DNA from: Nocardiopsis suaedae
GTDB lineage: Bacteria; Actinomycetota; Actinomycetes; Streptosporangiales; Streptosporangiaceae
Assembly: GCF_027706745.1 (NCBI RefSeq)
Contig: NZ_JAQFWP010000004.1
Coordinates: 1 to 64,000, forward strand
Length of the DNA: 64,000 nucleotides
Direction of reading: 5' to 3'
Below the pieces are notes generated by a model, which did no database searches, was not told the origin of the DNA, and saw only the letters and a list, made by a program, of their open reading frames with translations. Position numbers and translations under genes: made by a program. Positions 1 through 8,627 of this stretch are shown piece after piece; the stretch's first letter is position 1; each line of letters begins with the position of its first letter.

Positions 1-133
1 GCCGGGGGCCGGGCGGGCCGCTTTGCGCAGGGTTTGCCGAACGCGGACGCGCGCCTGGTCATCCCCCGTGGCGCTCCCGGCTAGGTCTCCGTGGGAGCGG
101 CCGCAGGCGGGGCCGACCGGAGGAGGAGCGCGC

Positions 134-2500
134 ATGTCCGCTGACCAGACCACCGGCGATCGGAACGCCCGGGACGCCGGGACCGCCGCCGATCCGCTGA
201 GCCAGGGGGCGCCGGGGGTCCCGGCCTCGGGGCGTGGGCCCGGCGGTGGGGAGCCGTCGCTGGAGCCCTACCATCACCCGACGGCGGGCTGGGGCGCGGC
301 CCTGAGCGTCGCCAAGGTGCTCGCCCGGACCCGCGAACCCGTCGAGGGCCCGCGCTCGACGCTCGTGATGAACCACGAGACAAAGGGGTTCGACTGTCCG
401 GGCTGCGCGTGGCCCGACGACCGCAAGGGCCTGCACCTGGACATCTGCGAGAACGGCATCAAGCACGTCACATGGGAGATGACGCCCAAGCGCGCGGGGA
501 AGCGGTTCTTCGCCGCGCACACCGTCTCCGAGCTGGAGACGTGGAGCGACTTCGCGCTGGAGGACCAGGGACGGCTCGTCGGCCCCCTCGTCTACGACCC
601 CCGTTCGGACCGCTACACCCCCATCGCCTGGGACGACGCGTTCGCCATGGTGGGCGAGGAGCTGGCGTCGCTGGACTCGCCGGACCGCGCCGCCTTCTAC
701 ACCTCGGGCCGCCTGAGCAACGAGGGGTCGTTCCTCTACCAGCTCTGGGTGCGCGAGTTCGGCACCAACAACCTGCCCGACTGCTCGAACATGTGCCACG
801 AGGCCAGCGGCCGGGCGCTCACCGCCTCCCTGGGCACCGGCAAGGGCACCGTGATGCTCGACGACTGGGACCAGGCCGAGGCCGTGTTCCTGCTGGGCGC
901 CAACGCCGCGTCGAACGCGCCGCGCATGCTCACCCGCCTGGCGGCGGCGCACCGGCGCGGAGCGCACATCGTGCACATCAACCCGCTGGTGGAGGCGGCC
1001 GCGGGGCGCACCATCGTCCCGCACGACTTCGCCGCCATGGCCACGTTCCGCTCCACGCCCACGGGGACGATGAACGTCCAGCCGCGTATCGGCGGGGACC
1101 TCGCGCTGATCCGCGGTGTCGCCAAGGCGGTGCTGGAGGCCGCTGAGCGCGACCCGCACGCCATCGACCGGGAGTTCATCGACCACCACGCGGAGGGCTT
1201 CGAGGAGTACCGGCGGATCTGCGCCGAGACCCCCTGGGCCGAGCTGGAGCAGGGGTCGGGCGTCCCCCGGGAGCGCATCCGGCGCCTCGCCGACGTGTAC
1301 ATGGGCTCGCGCAGGACCATCATCGCCTGGTGCCTGGGCATAACCCAGCAGGAGCACGGTGTGGACACCGTGCGGGAGATCGTCAACCTGCTCCTGCTGC
1401 GCGGCAACGTCGGCAAGGAGGGCGCGGGGCCGTGCCCGATCCGGGGCCACAGCAATGTGCAGGGCAACCGGACCTGCGGGATCGCCCACGCTCCTAAGAC
1501 GGCGTTCCTCGACCGGCTGGAGGAGGCGTGCGGAATCCGCGCGCCGCGCGAACCCGGCCTGGACACGGTGCGCACGCTTGAGGCCATGGAGCGCGGCGAT
1601 GTGAAGGTGTTCGTCGGCATGGGCGGCAACTTCGCGATGGCGGTGCCCGACACCGCGCGCGCCGCCCGGCTGCTGCGCGGGTGCGAGTTGACCGTGCACG
1701 TGGGCACCAAGCTCAACCGCAGCCATCTGGTGCACGGGAAGAAGGCGCTGATCCTGCCGTGCCTGGGGCGCAGCGAGCGGGACGTGCGCGGGGGCGTCGA
1801 GCAGGGGGTGACGGTCGAGGACTCGATGAGCATGGTGCACCTGTCCTATGGGATGAAGCGCCCGGCCTCCCCGCACCTGATGTCGGAGCCCGCGATCATC
1901 TGCGGGCTGGCGCGCGCCACGCTGCCCCGGAGCGCGACGCCGTGGGAGCGCTATGCCGACGACTACGACGCCGTGCGGGACACGATGGGGCAGGTCCTCG
2001 ACGGTTTCGAGGACTTCAACCGCCGGGTGCGGCGCCCGCTCGGGTTCCGCATCGCCCAGCCGGCGCGCGAGCGCGTCTTCCTGACCGGTTCGGGCAGGGC
2101 GGAGTTCTCCCTGGCGGGGGTTCCGGACACCGACCCCGGGGACGGGCTGCTGACGCTGAGCACCGTGCGCTCGCACGACCAGTGGAATACCACGGTGTAC
2201 TCCGACGACGACCGGTACCGGGGGCTGCGGAACCTGCGCACCGCCGTCTTCATGAACCGGGAGGACATGGGCGACCGGGGGCTGCGGGAGTTCGACCACG
2301 TGGATGTCACGAGCATCGGCAAGGACGGGTCCCGGCGGACGGTCTACGGGTACCGCGCGGTGCCGTACGACATCCCGCGCGGCTGCGCGACCGGGTACAT
2401 GCCCGAGATGAACGCCCTGGTGCCGATGGGCGACTACAGCCCGCAGAGCGACCAGCCACTGATGAAGCACATGCGGGTCGAGGTGCGGAAGTCGGAATAG
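134..2500 (+). CDS. YdeP/FdhF-like molybdopterin oxidoreductase
   Basis: The 788-residue product matches the FdhF/YdeP-type molybdopterin oxidoreductase alpha-subunit family. Near residue 88 it has FDCPGCAWPD, and a further Cys follows in the motif DICENG, so the N-terminal cysteine set is the reduced form known in YdeP rather than a full ferredoxin-type cluster motif. Around residue 217 the motif CSNMCHEASG lies where formate dehydrogenases place the Cys or selenocysteine molybdenum ligand. The C-terminal 100 residues look like the molybdopterin dinucleotide-binding domain (LSTVRSHDQWN). The ATG at 134 follows a strong GGAGGAGGAG ribosome site, so an upstream in-frame ATG at 23 is rejected. 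No FdhD or electron-transfer subunit is adjacent. The substrate is unknown; E. coli YdeP is linked to acid resistance. Confidence 0.88.
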   Translation: MSADQTTGDRNARDAGTAADPLSQGAPGVPASGRGPGGGEPSLEPYHHPTAGWGAALSVAKVLARTREPVEGPRSTLVMNHETKGFDCPGCAWPDDRKGLHLDICENGIKHVTWEMTPKRAGKRFFAAHTVSELETWSDFALEDQGRLVGPLVYDPRSDRYTPIAWDDAFAMVGEELASLDSPDRAAFYTSGRLSNEGSFLYQLWVREFGTNNLPDCSNMCHEASGRALTASLGTGKGTVMLDDWDQAEAVFLLGANAASNAPRMLTRLAAAHRRGAHIVHINPLVEAAAGRTIVPHDFAAMATFRSTPTGTMNVQPRIGGDLALIRGVAKAVLEAAERDPHAIDREFIDHHAEGFEEYRRICAETPWAELEQGSGVPRERIRRLADVYMGSRRTIIAWCLGITQQEHGVDTVREIVNLLLLRGNVGKEGAGPCPIRGHSNVQGNRTCGIAHAPKTAFLDRLEEACGIRAPREPGLDTVRTLEAMERGDVKVFVGMGGNFAMAVPDTARAARLLRGCELTVHVGTKLNRSHLVHGKKALILPCLGRSERDVRGGVEQGVTVEDSMSMVHLSYGMKRPASPHLMSEPAIICGLARATLPRSATPWERYADDYDAVRDTMGQVLDGFEDFNRRVRRPLGFRIAQPARERVFLTGSGRAEFSLAGVPDTDPGDGLLTLSTVRSHDQWNTTVYSDDDRYRGLRNLRTAVFMNREDMGDRGLREFDHVDVTSIGKDGSRRTVYGYRAVPYDIPRGCATGYMPEMNALVPMGDYSPQSDQPLMKHMRVEVRKSE

Positions 2501-2520
2501 GCCGGACAGAGCAGGCCTGA

Positions 2521-2562
2521 CGAGGGGAGGCGGGGCGGCGGGCGCCGCCCCGCCTCCCCTCG
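2521..2562. terminator. bidirectional hairpin terminator
   Basis: Two perfectly complementary 20-base arms (2521-2540 and 2543-2562) with a 2-base loop lie between the convergent oxidoreductase and PepSY genes. There is no T-tract, as is common in actinomycetes. Confidence 0.8.
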
Positions 2563-2583
2563 TTCCGAGGTGGTTCCGGCCCC

Positions 2584-4050
2584 TTAGGCGCCCTGGGGCT
2601 CCTTCGTCCTCTGCCTCAGGCCGAGGACGGTGTCCACGACCAGGAACGCCAGGAGGGAGATCCCGAGCAGGGGGAGGAAGACGCCGACGGCGACGGCCAC
2701 GACGGCGACCAGGATCCGGGCGGTCCAGTCGAGCCGGGCGAGCGCCCCGCGCGGCACCGGGCTGCCGAAGGAGGCGCTCTGCCCGGCCTTGGTCGGGCGC
2801 CGCTGCCACCACATCCGGTAGCCCAGGACGATGAGCGTCAGTGCGGCCAGCGCCAGCGCGGCCAGGGCCACCTGGTTCGCCAGGCCGAACAGCAGCCCCA
2901 TGTGCGCGGCGATCCCCCACTTGGTCACCTTGGCCATCAGGGGGTAGTCCTCGAAGTGCAGCTCCTCCACGACACGGCCGTCGGCGGGGTCCACCGCCAC
3001 CTGGTCCTGGTCGGCGGGCCACTCCCGGCTGGTCTCGGCAACGGTGTAGACCGGCCGCTCCTCGCCGGGGAAGGCGATCTCGACCGGTCCGCCGATCCCG
3101 GCGGACTGCGCGGAGGCCATCACCTCATCGGGCCCTACCCCGCCGTGGGAGGTGTGTGCGGCGTGATCGCCTCCGTGCCCCTCACCGGAGCCCCCGTGTC
3201 CTTCATGGCCGCCCGAAGCCGCCTCCAGGGCGGGCGTCTGCCAGCCGAACGCCTCGCGTATGGAACCGATGTTGCCTCCGGCCAGGTTCGACCACGACAG
3301 GCCGGTGGCGGACAGCGCAAGGAGCCCGAGGAGGGCCCACGTGCCGACCGCCCCGTGCCAGGACAGGGTGCGCCTGCGTCCGCGCGCGCCGCCGCCCTCG
3401 GGCAGGAGCACCTTGCGCGGGCGGCGGTTCCTGCGGCCGCGCGTGAGCCAGAGGACGACGCCTCCGGCGGCGATGACCCACATCCAGCTCGCGGCGAGCT
3501 CGCTGTACATGCGGCCGGGGTCGCCCAGGTGCAGGTTCTTATGAAGTTCGGCGAGCCAGGTCCTCATGGGCAGGGAGCCGCTGCTGCCGTAGGAGTCGTA
3601 CTGTCCCAGGACCTCGGCGGTGTACGGGTCGACGAAGACGCTCATCCGCTTGTCATCGCCGTCGGGCTTGGTGAACAGGACACCGGTGCTCTGGTCGGGT
3701 TCGGCGGCGGGCCTGACGGCGTCCAGGGTCCCCTCGGGGTAGGCCCCGGCGGCGGAATCGATCTGCTCCTGGAGGGGGAGCCGTTCGCCGCCCGCCTCGA
3801 CGGTGAGGACGTCCCGGTAGGCCACCTGCTCCAGCGTCGGGCTGAAGGCGTAGACGAGACCGGTGGCCGCCGCGACGGCGATGAACGGCGCGATGAGGAT
3901 TCCGGCGTAGAAGTGGAGCCGGAGCACCAGCGCGCGCAGGGCCGCACCGGCCGACGGGCGCGTCGGGGTCCGGTCCGGTTCGGTGGTGGGCTGAGCGGGT
4001 CCGCCTTCCGGTGGGGAATCGTCGGGACGCACGCCCGGTTCGATGGACAT
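2584..4050 (-). CDS. PepSY-associated transmembrane protein
   Basis: This 488-residue membrane protein has the layout of the PepSY-TM family. A short acidic/proline-rich N-terminus leads into the first membrane span (FYAGILIAPFIAVAAATGLVY). A PepSY-like extracytoplasmic domain follows, then a second span with the motif SELAASWMWVIAAGGVVLWL, a further span and PepSY region, and two C-terminal spans. A His/Gly-rich stretch around residues 310-330 (GHEGHGGSGEGHGG) could bind metal, which is inference. The ATG at 4050 is preceded by GAGGAG and is preferred to an upstream in-frame ATG at 4116. Related proteins often accompany iron or copper handling genes. The membrane protein at 4201-4956, on the same strand just upstream, is probably co-transcribed. 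Confidence 0.85.
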   Translation of the reverse strand: MSIEPGVRPDDSPPEGGPAQPTTEPDRTPTRPSAGAALRALVLRLHFYAGILIAPFIAVAAATGLVYAFSPTLEQVAYRDVLTVEAGGERLPLQEQIDSAAGAYPEGTLDAVRPAAEPDQSTGVLFTKPDGDDKRMSVFVDPYTAEVLGQYDSYGSSGSLPMRTWLAELHKNLHLGDPGRMYSELAASWMWVIAAGGVVLWLTRGRRNRRPRKVLLPEGGGARGRRRTLSWHGAVGTWALLGLLALSATGLSWSNLAGGNIGSIREAFGWQTPALEAASGGHEGHGGSGEGHGGDHAAHTSHGGVGPDEVMASAQSAGIGGPVEIAFPGEERPVYTVAETSREWPADQDQVAVDPADGRVVEELHFEDYPLMAKVTKWGIAAHMGLLFGLANQVALAALALAALTLIVLGYRMWWQRRPTKAGQSASFGSPVPRGALARLDWTARILVAVVAVAVGVFLPLLGISLLAFLVVDTVLGLRQRTKEPQGA

Positions 4051-4200
4051 TGTCGGCAACTCCTCGGGGTCTGCACGGACCAGGAGCCGACGGCATGGAG
4101 ACGGGACGCGGTGCACCGGAGAACGGTCGAAGCGCGCACACGTATGCCGCGCCGACCGCGGCGGCTTCCGGGCGGGCCCAGTGGCGCGTGATGCGTCGGC

Positions 4201-4956
4201 TCAGGCGAGGCGGCGGCTTCGAGACGTGGTGAACCGGAGGTCGTGACGACGTTGGCCCTGGACGGGGAATGTCGTGCCGACCGGTTCTCCGTGCGGGCGG
4301 GCACACCGCCTCTCGGAACGGAGTGTCACCCGAGGGGGGGCCGAAGAGCCGGTCGGGGACCCGACCGGCGGGCCACGGCGGCGGACCGAGTAGAGGAGCG
4401 GCGCCGGGTACAGGGCGCGGGCGGCGGTGTCCGGCACCCGCACGGCGCGTACCGGCAGGATCGGCGGGTCCGGGACGACTTGCGGGATCGCGCGGTCGAA
4501 CAGCGCCCGCGCATACCGGGCGAGGGCGAACGCGGCCGCCTCGCCCCTGCGGATCCACCACGCGGCGACGGCGGTGGCCGCGACGTGGGCCATGAGCATC
4601 GGCACACCGCCGGTGAGCACCGCGGACCCCGCCCCGGCCGCCAGGTCGGCGGACCCGGCGGGGAGGCCGTTCGCCGTCGGGGCCGCGCCGTGGTGCCCGC
4701 CCGGCGCCTGAGCCAGGGCGAACAGTGTGTGCAGGGCGAGCTGGATCCAGCCGAGCCACGCGGCGACGGTTCCGAACCCGCGCTCGCGCGCCGTTCCGGC
4801 GTAGGCGAGGCCGAATACCGGCAGGGCGGCGGCGAGCAGTCCGCCCGCCGGGATGCCGTGGCCGGAGGTGACCGCGTGACCGGCCCCGCTGATGCCGACG
4901 CACACCGCAGTGAACACGGCGGCGCGTGCGGCGCGCAGCGGGGACGGGTCGGCCAT
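4201..4956 (-). CDS. actinobacterial integral membrane protein, His-rich loops
   Basis: The 251-residue product has about five hydrophobic segments in its first 150 residues (for example AAVFTAVCVGISGAGHAV and GGLLAAALPVFGLAYAG). It then carries a long polar, Arg/Pro-rich tail without membrane spans. Histidines occur at loop edges (GHAVTSGHG, GGHHGAAP). It resembles streptomycete membrane proteins found near copper chaperone and PepSY genes; that comparison is from memory. It lies 150 bases upstream of the PepSY gene on the same strand. The last 70 residues look low in information content, so a frameshift or poorly conserved tail is possible. Function is not established. Confidence 0.65.
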   Translation of the reverse strand: MADPSPLRAARAAVFTAVCVGISGAGHAVTSGHGIPAGGLLAAALPVFGLAYAGTARERGFGTVAAWLGWIQLALHTLFALAQAPGGHHGAAPTANGLPAGSADLAAGAGSAVLTGGVPMLMAHVAATAVAAWWIRRGEAAAFALARYARALFDRAIPQVVPDPPILPVRAVRVPDTAARALYPAPLLYSVRRRGPPVGSPTGSSAPPRVTLRSERRCARPHGEPVGTTFPVQGQRRHDLRFTTSRSRRLA

Positions 4957-5203
4957 GGCAGGACTCTCGCACGGTCTCCGGCACCGGCGAAACCGGGGTA
5001 GTGCTCATTCCCGCTCCGCCTCCATACCCCCGTCTCGGAACCGGGACGGCCCGCGGTGCGTGCGGGCCCCGGATCCACGGTCGGTCCGGTGCACGCGTCG
5101 ACCGATCGGGGTGCCGGTCGCGCGCTCAGTAAGATCATCCGGCGGCCCCTGTTCCGGTCCGGTTCCGCTCGTCTCCATCCCCCTAGCGCGAAGTGGTGTT
5201 CAC

Positions 5204-6130
5204 ATGTTCACGGGCCCTGTCGGCCTCGCCCTGCTCTCGTCCCTGGCCGCCGTATTGGCCGGCGTGAACGTCATCTGGGTTCAGCGTCCACAGGCGCGGA
5301 GGCGCAGGCTCCTGCGCGACGGGGTCCGCAGCGACGCCGAGGTGGTGGCGGTCGACGGCCTCGCCCCGCCGAAACAGACGGAGCACCCGTTCACCCTCCG
5401 GTTCTCCTCGCCCGACGGCACCGTGCACCGCCGCACGTTCACCCGCGGGTTCCAGGGCATCGTCCCCCAACCCGGATGGGTGGTCCGCGTGGCCTTCTCC
5501 CCTGCCGCACCGGAGAAGGCCGAGATCATCGACAACCCCTACCTGCACCCCGTGCCGGGGGCGCCCGCCCTGCCGCCGCCCGGTCGTGCCTTCACGCTGG
5601 CCCGCTTCTACGGGCCCACCTTCCTCGCCGTGCTCATCGCCGTTCTCGCCGTGCCCTTCGCGTTCACGGAGATGACGCCGCTGATCGTCCTGCTCGGCGT
5701 CCCGTTCAGCCTGATCGCGCTCTTCGTCGTCAGCAGGCAGTGGCTCTCCCACGGCCACACCCTGCCCGGACTGTGGAGCGGCCCGGTCGAGGCGGCCGTG
5801 GCCCAGGCCGTGGTCACGGACTGCTGGACGGAGTACGGGAGGAACCGGAAGTGGTACCCCTTCGCCGTGGAGTTCCGCCTGCCGGACGGGCGCCTGTTCC
5901 GCCGGGGCGTCCCCGCCGACTCCGCGCACATCGAGAGCACGATCGGGCAGGAGAGGCCGGTCGTCTACCACCCCTCCGACCCGACCGTCGTGTACGCGGG
6001 CACGCCGACGTCGCTCCGCCGCCTGCTCTCCGTGGGCTCCGGCATGTCGCTCGGAGTCTGCGCGCTCCTCCTCGCAGTCGCCTGGGGACCGCTCCTCCTG
6101 CTGCTGGTCATCGCCCTGGTACAGGCCTGA
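5204..6130 (+). CDS. DUF3592-like membrane protein, paralogue 1
   Basis: The 308-residue product begins with a membrane span (FTGPVGLALLSSLAAVLAG). A soluble beta-rich domain follows that resembles DUF3592, with the motifs RSDAEVV, HPFTLRF, TRGFQGIVP and IDNPYLHPV. Two central spans come next, then a second DUF3592-like region (PFAVEFRLPDG, VVYHPSDP) and a C-terminal span. It is the first of three tandem paralogues (5204-8208) that share these motifs in the same order. The ATG at 5204 is the first start that leaves the membrane span intact; no clear ribosome site precedes it. No enzymatic motif is visible. Confidence 0.75.
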   Translation: MFTGPVGLALLSSLAAVLAGVNVIWVQRPQARRRRLLRDGVRSDAEVVAVDGLAPPKQTEHPFTLRFSSPDGTVHRRTFTRGFQGIVPQPGWVVRVAFSPAAPEKAEIIDNPYLHPVPGAPALPPPGRAFTLARFYGPTFLAVLIAVLAVPFAFTEMTPLIVLLGVPFSLIALFVVSRQWLSHGHTLPGLWSGPVEAAVAQAVVTDCWTEYGRNRKWYPFAVEFRLPDGRLFRRGVPADSAHIESTIGQERPVVYHPSDPTVVYAGTPTSLRRLLSVGSGMSLGVCALLLAVAWGPLLLLLVIALVQA

Positions 6131-6232
6131 GGCCGGAGGCGGCGGGCCCGTGGCCGGACCCGGACGGAACGGCGGCGCGGCTGCCCGGGTCTCAGTTCCC
6201 GTCCCTGTCGGTCCGGAAAGGGCGGTCGTCCG

Positions 6233-7132
6233 GTGCTTCTCGCACTCATCCTGTTCCTGGCGGTGCTGGCCTTTGTCGGATGCCTCGGACGACCGGCGTC
6301 GTCGTTCCTCCGCCGGAGGCGGCGCCGCCTCAACGGGGCCCACGGCATCGCCGAGGTCGTGGAGGTCAGGCCGGTCGATCCACCGAGGCAGACCGAGCAC
6401 CCGGTCCGGCTGCGGTACACGGCCCGCCCGGGGGTCCTGCACGAGCGTGTCTTCACCCACGGCTTCGACGGCATCGTGCCCGTGCCGGGGTGGCGGGTCA
6501 CCGTGCTGTTCGACCCCGACGATCCGGACAACGCCGAGATCACCGACAACCCCTACCTGCACCCCGTCCAGGGCGCATCACCGTCGGAGAGCCGCCGGAA
6601 CGCGGTGACACCGGCCCGGATCGCGCTGGCCCTGCGGCTTCTGGGGGCGGCCGCCGCCGTCTACACCGCCGTCGTGGCGGTCGTCCTCGCGGTCGGCCAG
6701 CGGGACCTCCTCGCCTTGCTCCCCGGCCTCCTCTTCATCGGCACGGGGCTCTGGGGACTGCTCTTCGAGCTGCGGCAGCGCCGCTTCCATCGCCTGCTCC
6801 TGACGAAGGAGGACACCTTCCCCACGACGGGCGTCGTCACACACACCTGGCGGTTCGGACCGGCGCTGAAGAAGGAGAGCCGCTGGATGGTCCGTTACCC
6901 CCTCCCCGACGGGCGCCAGGTCCACCAGGAGACGCCCATGGAACTGGCAGGCATCGCGCGCGCGGTGGGGACTCAGGGAACGGTCCAGGTCGTCGCGTCC
7001 CGGCCGACCGTCGCCCAGATCGGCTCCAAGGAGAACGTGCTGACCCTCTCCCTCTTCCAGTTGCTCGGCGGCGGCCTCACGTTCGGGCTAGGGCTCCTCA
7101 TTCTGGCCATGGCGCCCTTCCTCGACCTGTGA
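6233..7132 (+). CDS. DUF3592-like membrane protein, paralogue 2
   Basis: This 299-residue paralogue has the same plan: N-terminal span (LLALILFLAVLAFVGCL), DUF3592-like domain with the shared motifs HPVRLRYT, THGFDGIVP and ITDNPYLHPV, two central spans, a second beta-rich domain and a final span. It starts at a GTG (6233) after a GGAAAGGGCGG stretch and lies about 100 bases behind paralogue 1. The central region differs most between copies while the NPYLHP motif is invariant. Function is unknown. Confidence 0.75.
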   Translation: MLLALILFLAVLAFVGCLGRPASSFLRRRRRRLNGAHGIAEVVEVRPVDPPRQTEHPVRLRYTARPGVLHERVFTHGFDGIVPVPGWRVTVLFDPDDPDNAEITDNPYLHPVQGASPSESRRNAVTPARIALALRLLGAAAAVYTAVVAVVLAVGQRDLLALLPGLLFIGTGLWGLLFELRQRRFHRLLLTKEDTFPTTGVVTHTWRFGPALKKESRWMVRYPLPDGRQVHQETPMELAGIARAVGTQGTVQVVASRPTVAQIGSKENVLTLSLFQLLGGGLTFGLGLLILAMAPFLDL

Positions 7133-7293
7133 TCCCCGGCGCACCGGACCATCGGCGCCCCACAGCTCGGCGTCCCACCTGCCGGGACCGCCGGGGCGTC
7201 CGCAGGTGGGGCCGCTGTTAGCATCGGGCGCCATCCCCCGCCGCCGCAGCCCGGCCGGTCGTCTCCCGAGTACAAGAGAAAGGGCGGTCCCCG

Positions 7294-8208
7294 GTGGAGG
7301 ACCTCAATCTCCCGCTCATCATCTTCATCGTCGCCGCTGTGGTGTTCGCCGGGATCAACATCGTCCGCGGTGTGCTCGGCCGCAGGCGGCGGAACAGGCG
7401 CGTCGAAGACGGGGCCCGCAGCGAGGCCGAAGTGGTCGCCACCGGCGAGCTCGCGCCGCCCGAGCGGACGCAGGTGCCGTTCACCCTGCGCTTCCAGACC
7501 CCCGCCGGGCAGGTGGTCGAACGCGAGTTCACCCGCGGCTTCCAGGGGATCGTCCCCGTCGTCGGCTGGCGGGTCCGTGTGCTCTTCGACCCCGAGGACC
7601 CCGACAACGTCGAGATCACCGACAACCCCTACCTGCACCCCGTCCCCGGTGCCCCGGACCCCGTGAAGCCCCGCCCGGTGCTCCGGTACGCCGCCCCGCC
7701 CGTCTTCATCGCGGCGGCCGCCCTCTTCGGGTTCCTGCTGCTGTCCGCGCTCTCCGGCGGCCGGAGCCTGGTCCCCGTCGCCGTCGGCGGCCTGTTCACC
7801 CTCGTCGGCCTGGTGTTCCTGTTCGCCGGGATCGGCATCTGGCGCGCCCAGCGGCGCCTGCGCGAGGAGCCCGCCCGCACCACCGGCACCGTCACGCATT
7901 CGTGGAAGGAGGTCCGGCGCCGCCGCGACGCAGACGGCGGCCGGACGACGCGCGTCTCCTACCCTTACGCGGTGCACTACGTCCTGCCGGACGGGCGGCA
8001 CGTGCACAAGCGCAGCTCGACCTCGACCAACAGGCAGCGCACGGTCGGCGAGCACACCGAGGTGCTGTACGACCCGTCCGAGCCGACGCACTTCTTCGCC
8101 GACGGGGCCTCCTCCATGAAGGTCATGCCCCTGGTGTTCATCGGATTCGGCGTCGTCTTCCCGATCCTCGGCAGTACGATCGCGGTGATCGCCCGGATGG
8201 CGTCCTGA
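7294..8208 (+). CDS. DUF3592-like membrane protein, paralogue 3
   Basis: The third 304-residue paralogue starts at GTG 7294 behind GAGAAAGGG. It carries the same N-terminal span, RSEAEVV, VPFTLRF, TRGFQGIVP and ITDNPYLHPV motifs, two central spans, a second domain (YAVHYVLPDG, VLYDPSEP) and a last span. Its first domain is closer to paralogue 1 than to paralogue 2 by eye (TRGFQGIVP in both). The second domain includes a basic insert (KEVRRRRDADGG). The 160-base gap before it could hold its own promoter. Confidence 0.75.
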   Translation: MEDLNLPLIIFIVAAVVFAGINIVRGVLGRRRRNRRVEDGARSEAEVVATGELAPPERTQVPFTLRFQTPAGQVVEREFTRGFQGIVPVVGWRVRVLFDPEDPDNVEITDNPYLHPVPGAPDPVKPRPVLRYAAPPVFIAAAALFGFLLLSALSGGRSLVPVAVGGLFTLVGLVFLFAGIGIWRAQRRLREEPARTTGTVTHSWKEVRRRRDADGGRTTRVSYPYAVHYVLPDGRHVHKRSSTSTNRQRTVGEHTEVLYDPSEPTHFFADGASSMKVMPLVFIGFGVVFPILGSTIAVIARMAS

Positions 8209-8340
8209 CCCCGGGCCAGGGGCGGCGCGCCCCCGGGCCCGCGGCCCCGAGGCGCACTGCTGGTACTGTTCCGGCGCGTCCCGCCGCGCGCCCGTGCCCG
8301 GGGCCGCGGCTCCCTCCCGAGAACAGGAGCACCACCCGCG

Positions 8341-8556
8341 ATGTCCGAGACCAGTGAGTACGCCGCCACCTTCGAGCTGGTCGACGCCGACGGCGACGGC
8401 CGCATCTCCGCCGAGGAGCTGGTCAGCCTGATGGACCGGCTCGGCGGGAAGGTGACGCGCGAGCGCGCCGAGGCCCTCATCAGCGCCATGGACGGCGACG
8501 GCGACGGCCTCATCACGCTCGAGGAGTACACCCGCTTCATGAACGAGCGCTCCTGA
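8341..8556 (+). CDS. small two-EF-hand calcium-binding protein
   Basis: This 71-residue protein is almost entirely a pair of EF-hands. The loops DADGDGRISAEE (near residue 20) and DGDGDGLITLEE (near residue 51) have the canonical Asp/Gly ligands and a terminal Glu. No signal peptide or membrane span is present, so it is probably a cytosolic calcium buffer or sensor. An AGGAG motif precedes the ATG at 8341. It follows the third DUF3592-like gene by 132 bases on the same strand. Small EF-hand proteins of this kind are known in Streptomyces; the partner here is not known. Confidence 0.85.
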   Translation: MSETSEYAATFELVDADGDGRISAEELVSLMDRLGGKVTRERAEALISAMDGDGDGLITLEEYTRFMNERS

Positions 8557-8594
8557 GGCGGCGCCCCACCGGACGCCGCCCCTCCCGGGACCTC

Positions 8595-8618
8595 CGCGCG
8601 GCCCTCTGAGGCCGCGCG
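8595..8618. terminator. convergent hairpin terminator
   Basis: The 9-base arms CGCGCGGCC and GGCCGCGCG with a 6-base loop lie between the EF-hand gene and the leftward gene that ends at 8628. Confidence 0.6.
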
Positions 8619-8627
8619 CCGCCGTGG

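Noticed and set aside
59-3022. 987-codon open frame antisense to the oxidoreductase gene
   Set aside because: Low-complexity Arg/Pro/Ala/Gly translation typical of a GC-rich shadow frame; the opposite strand encodes a clear enzyme.
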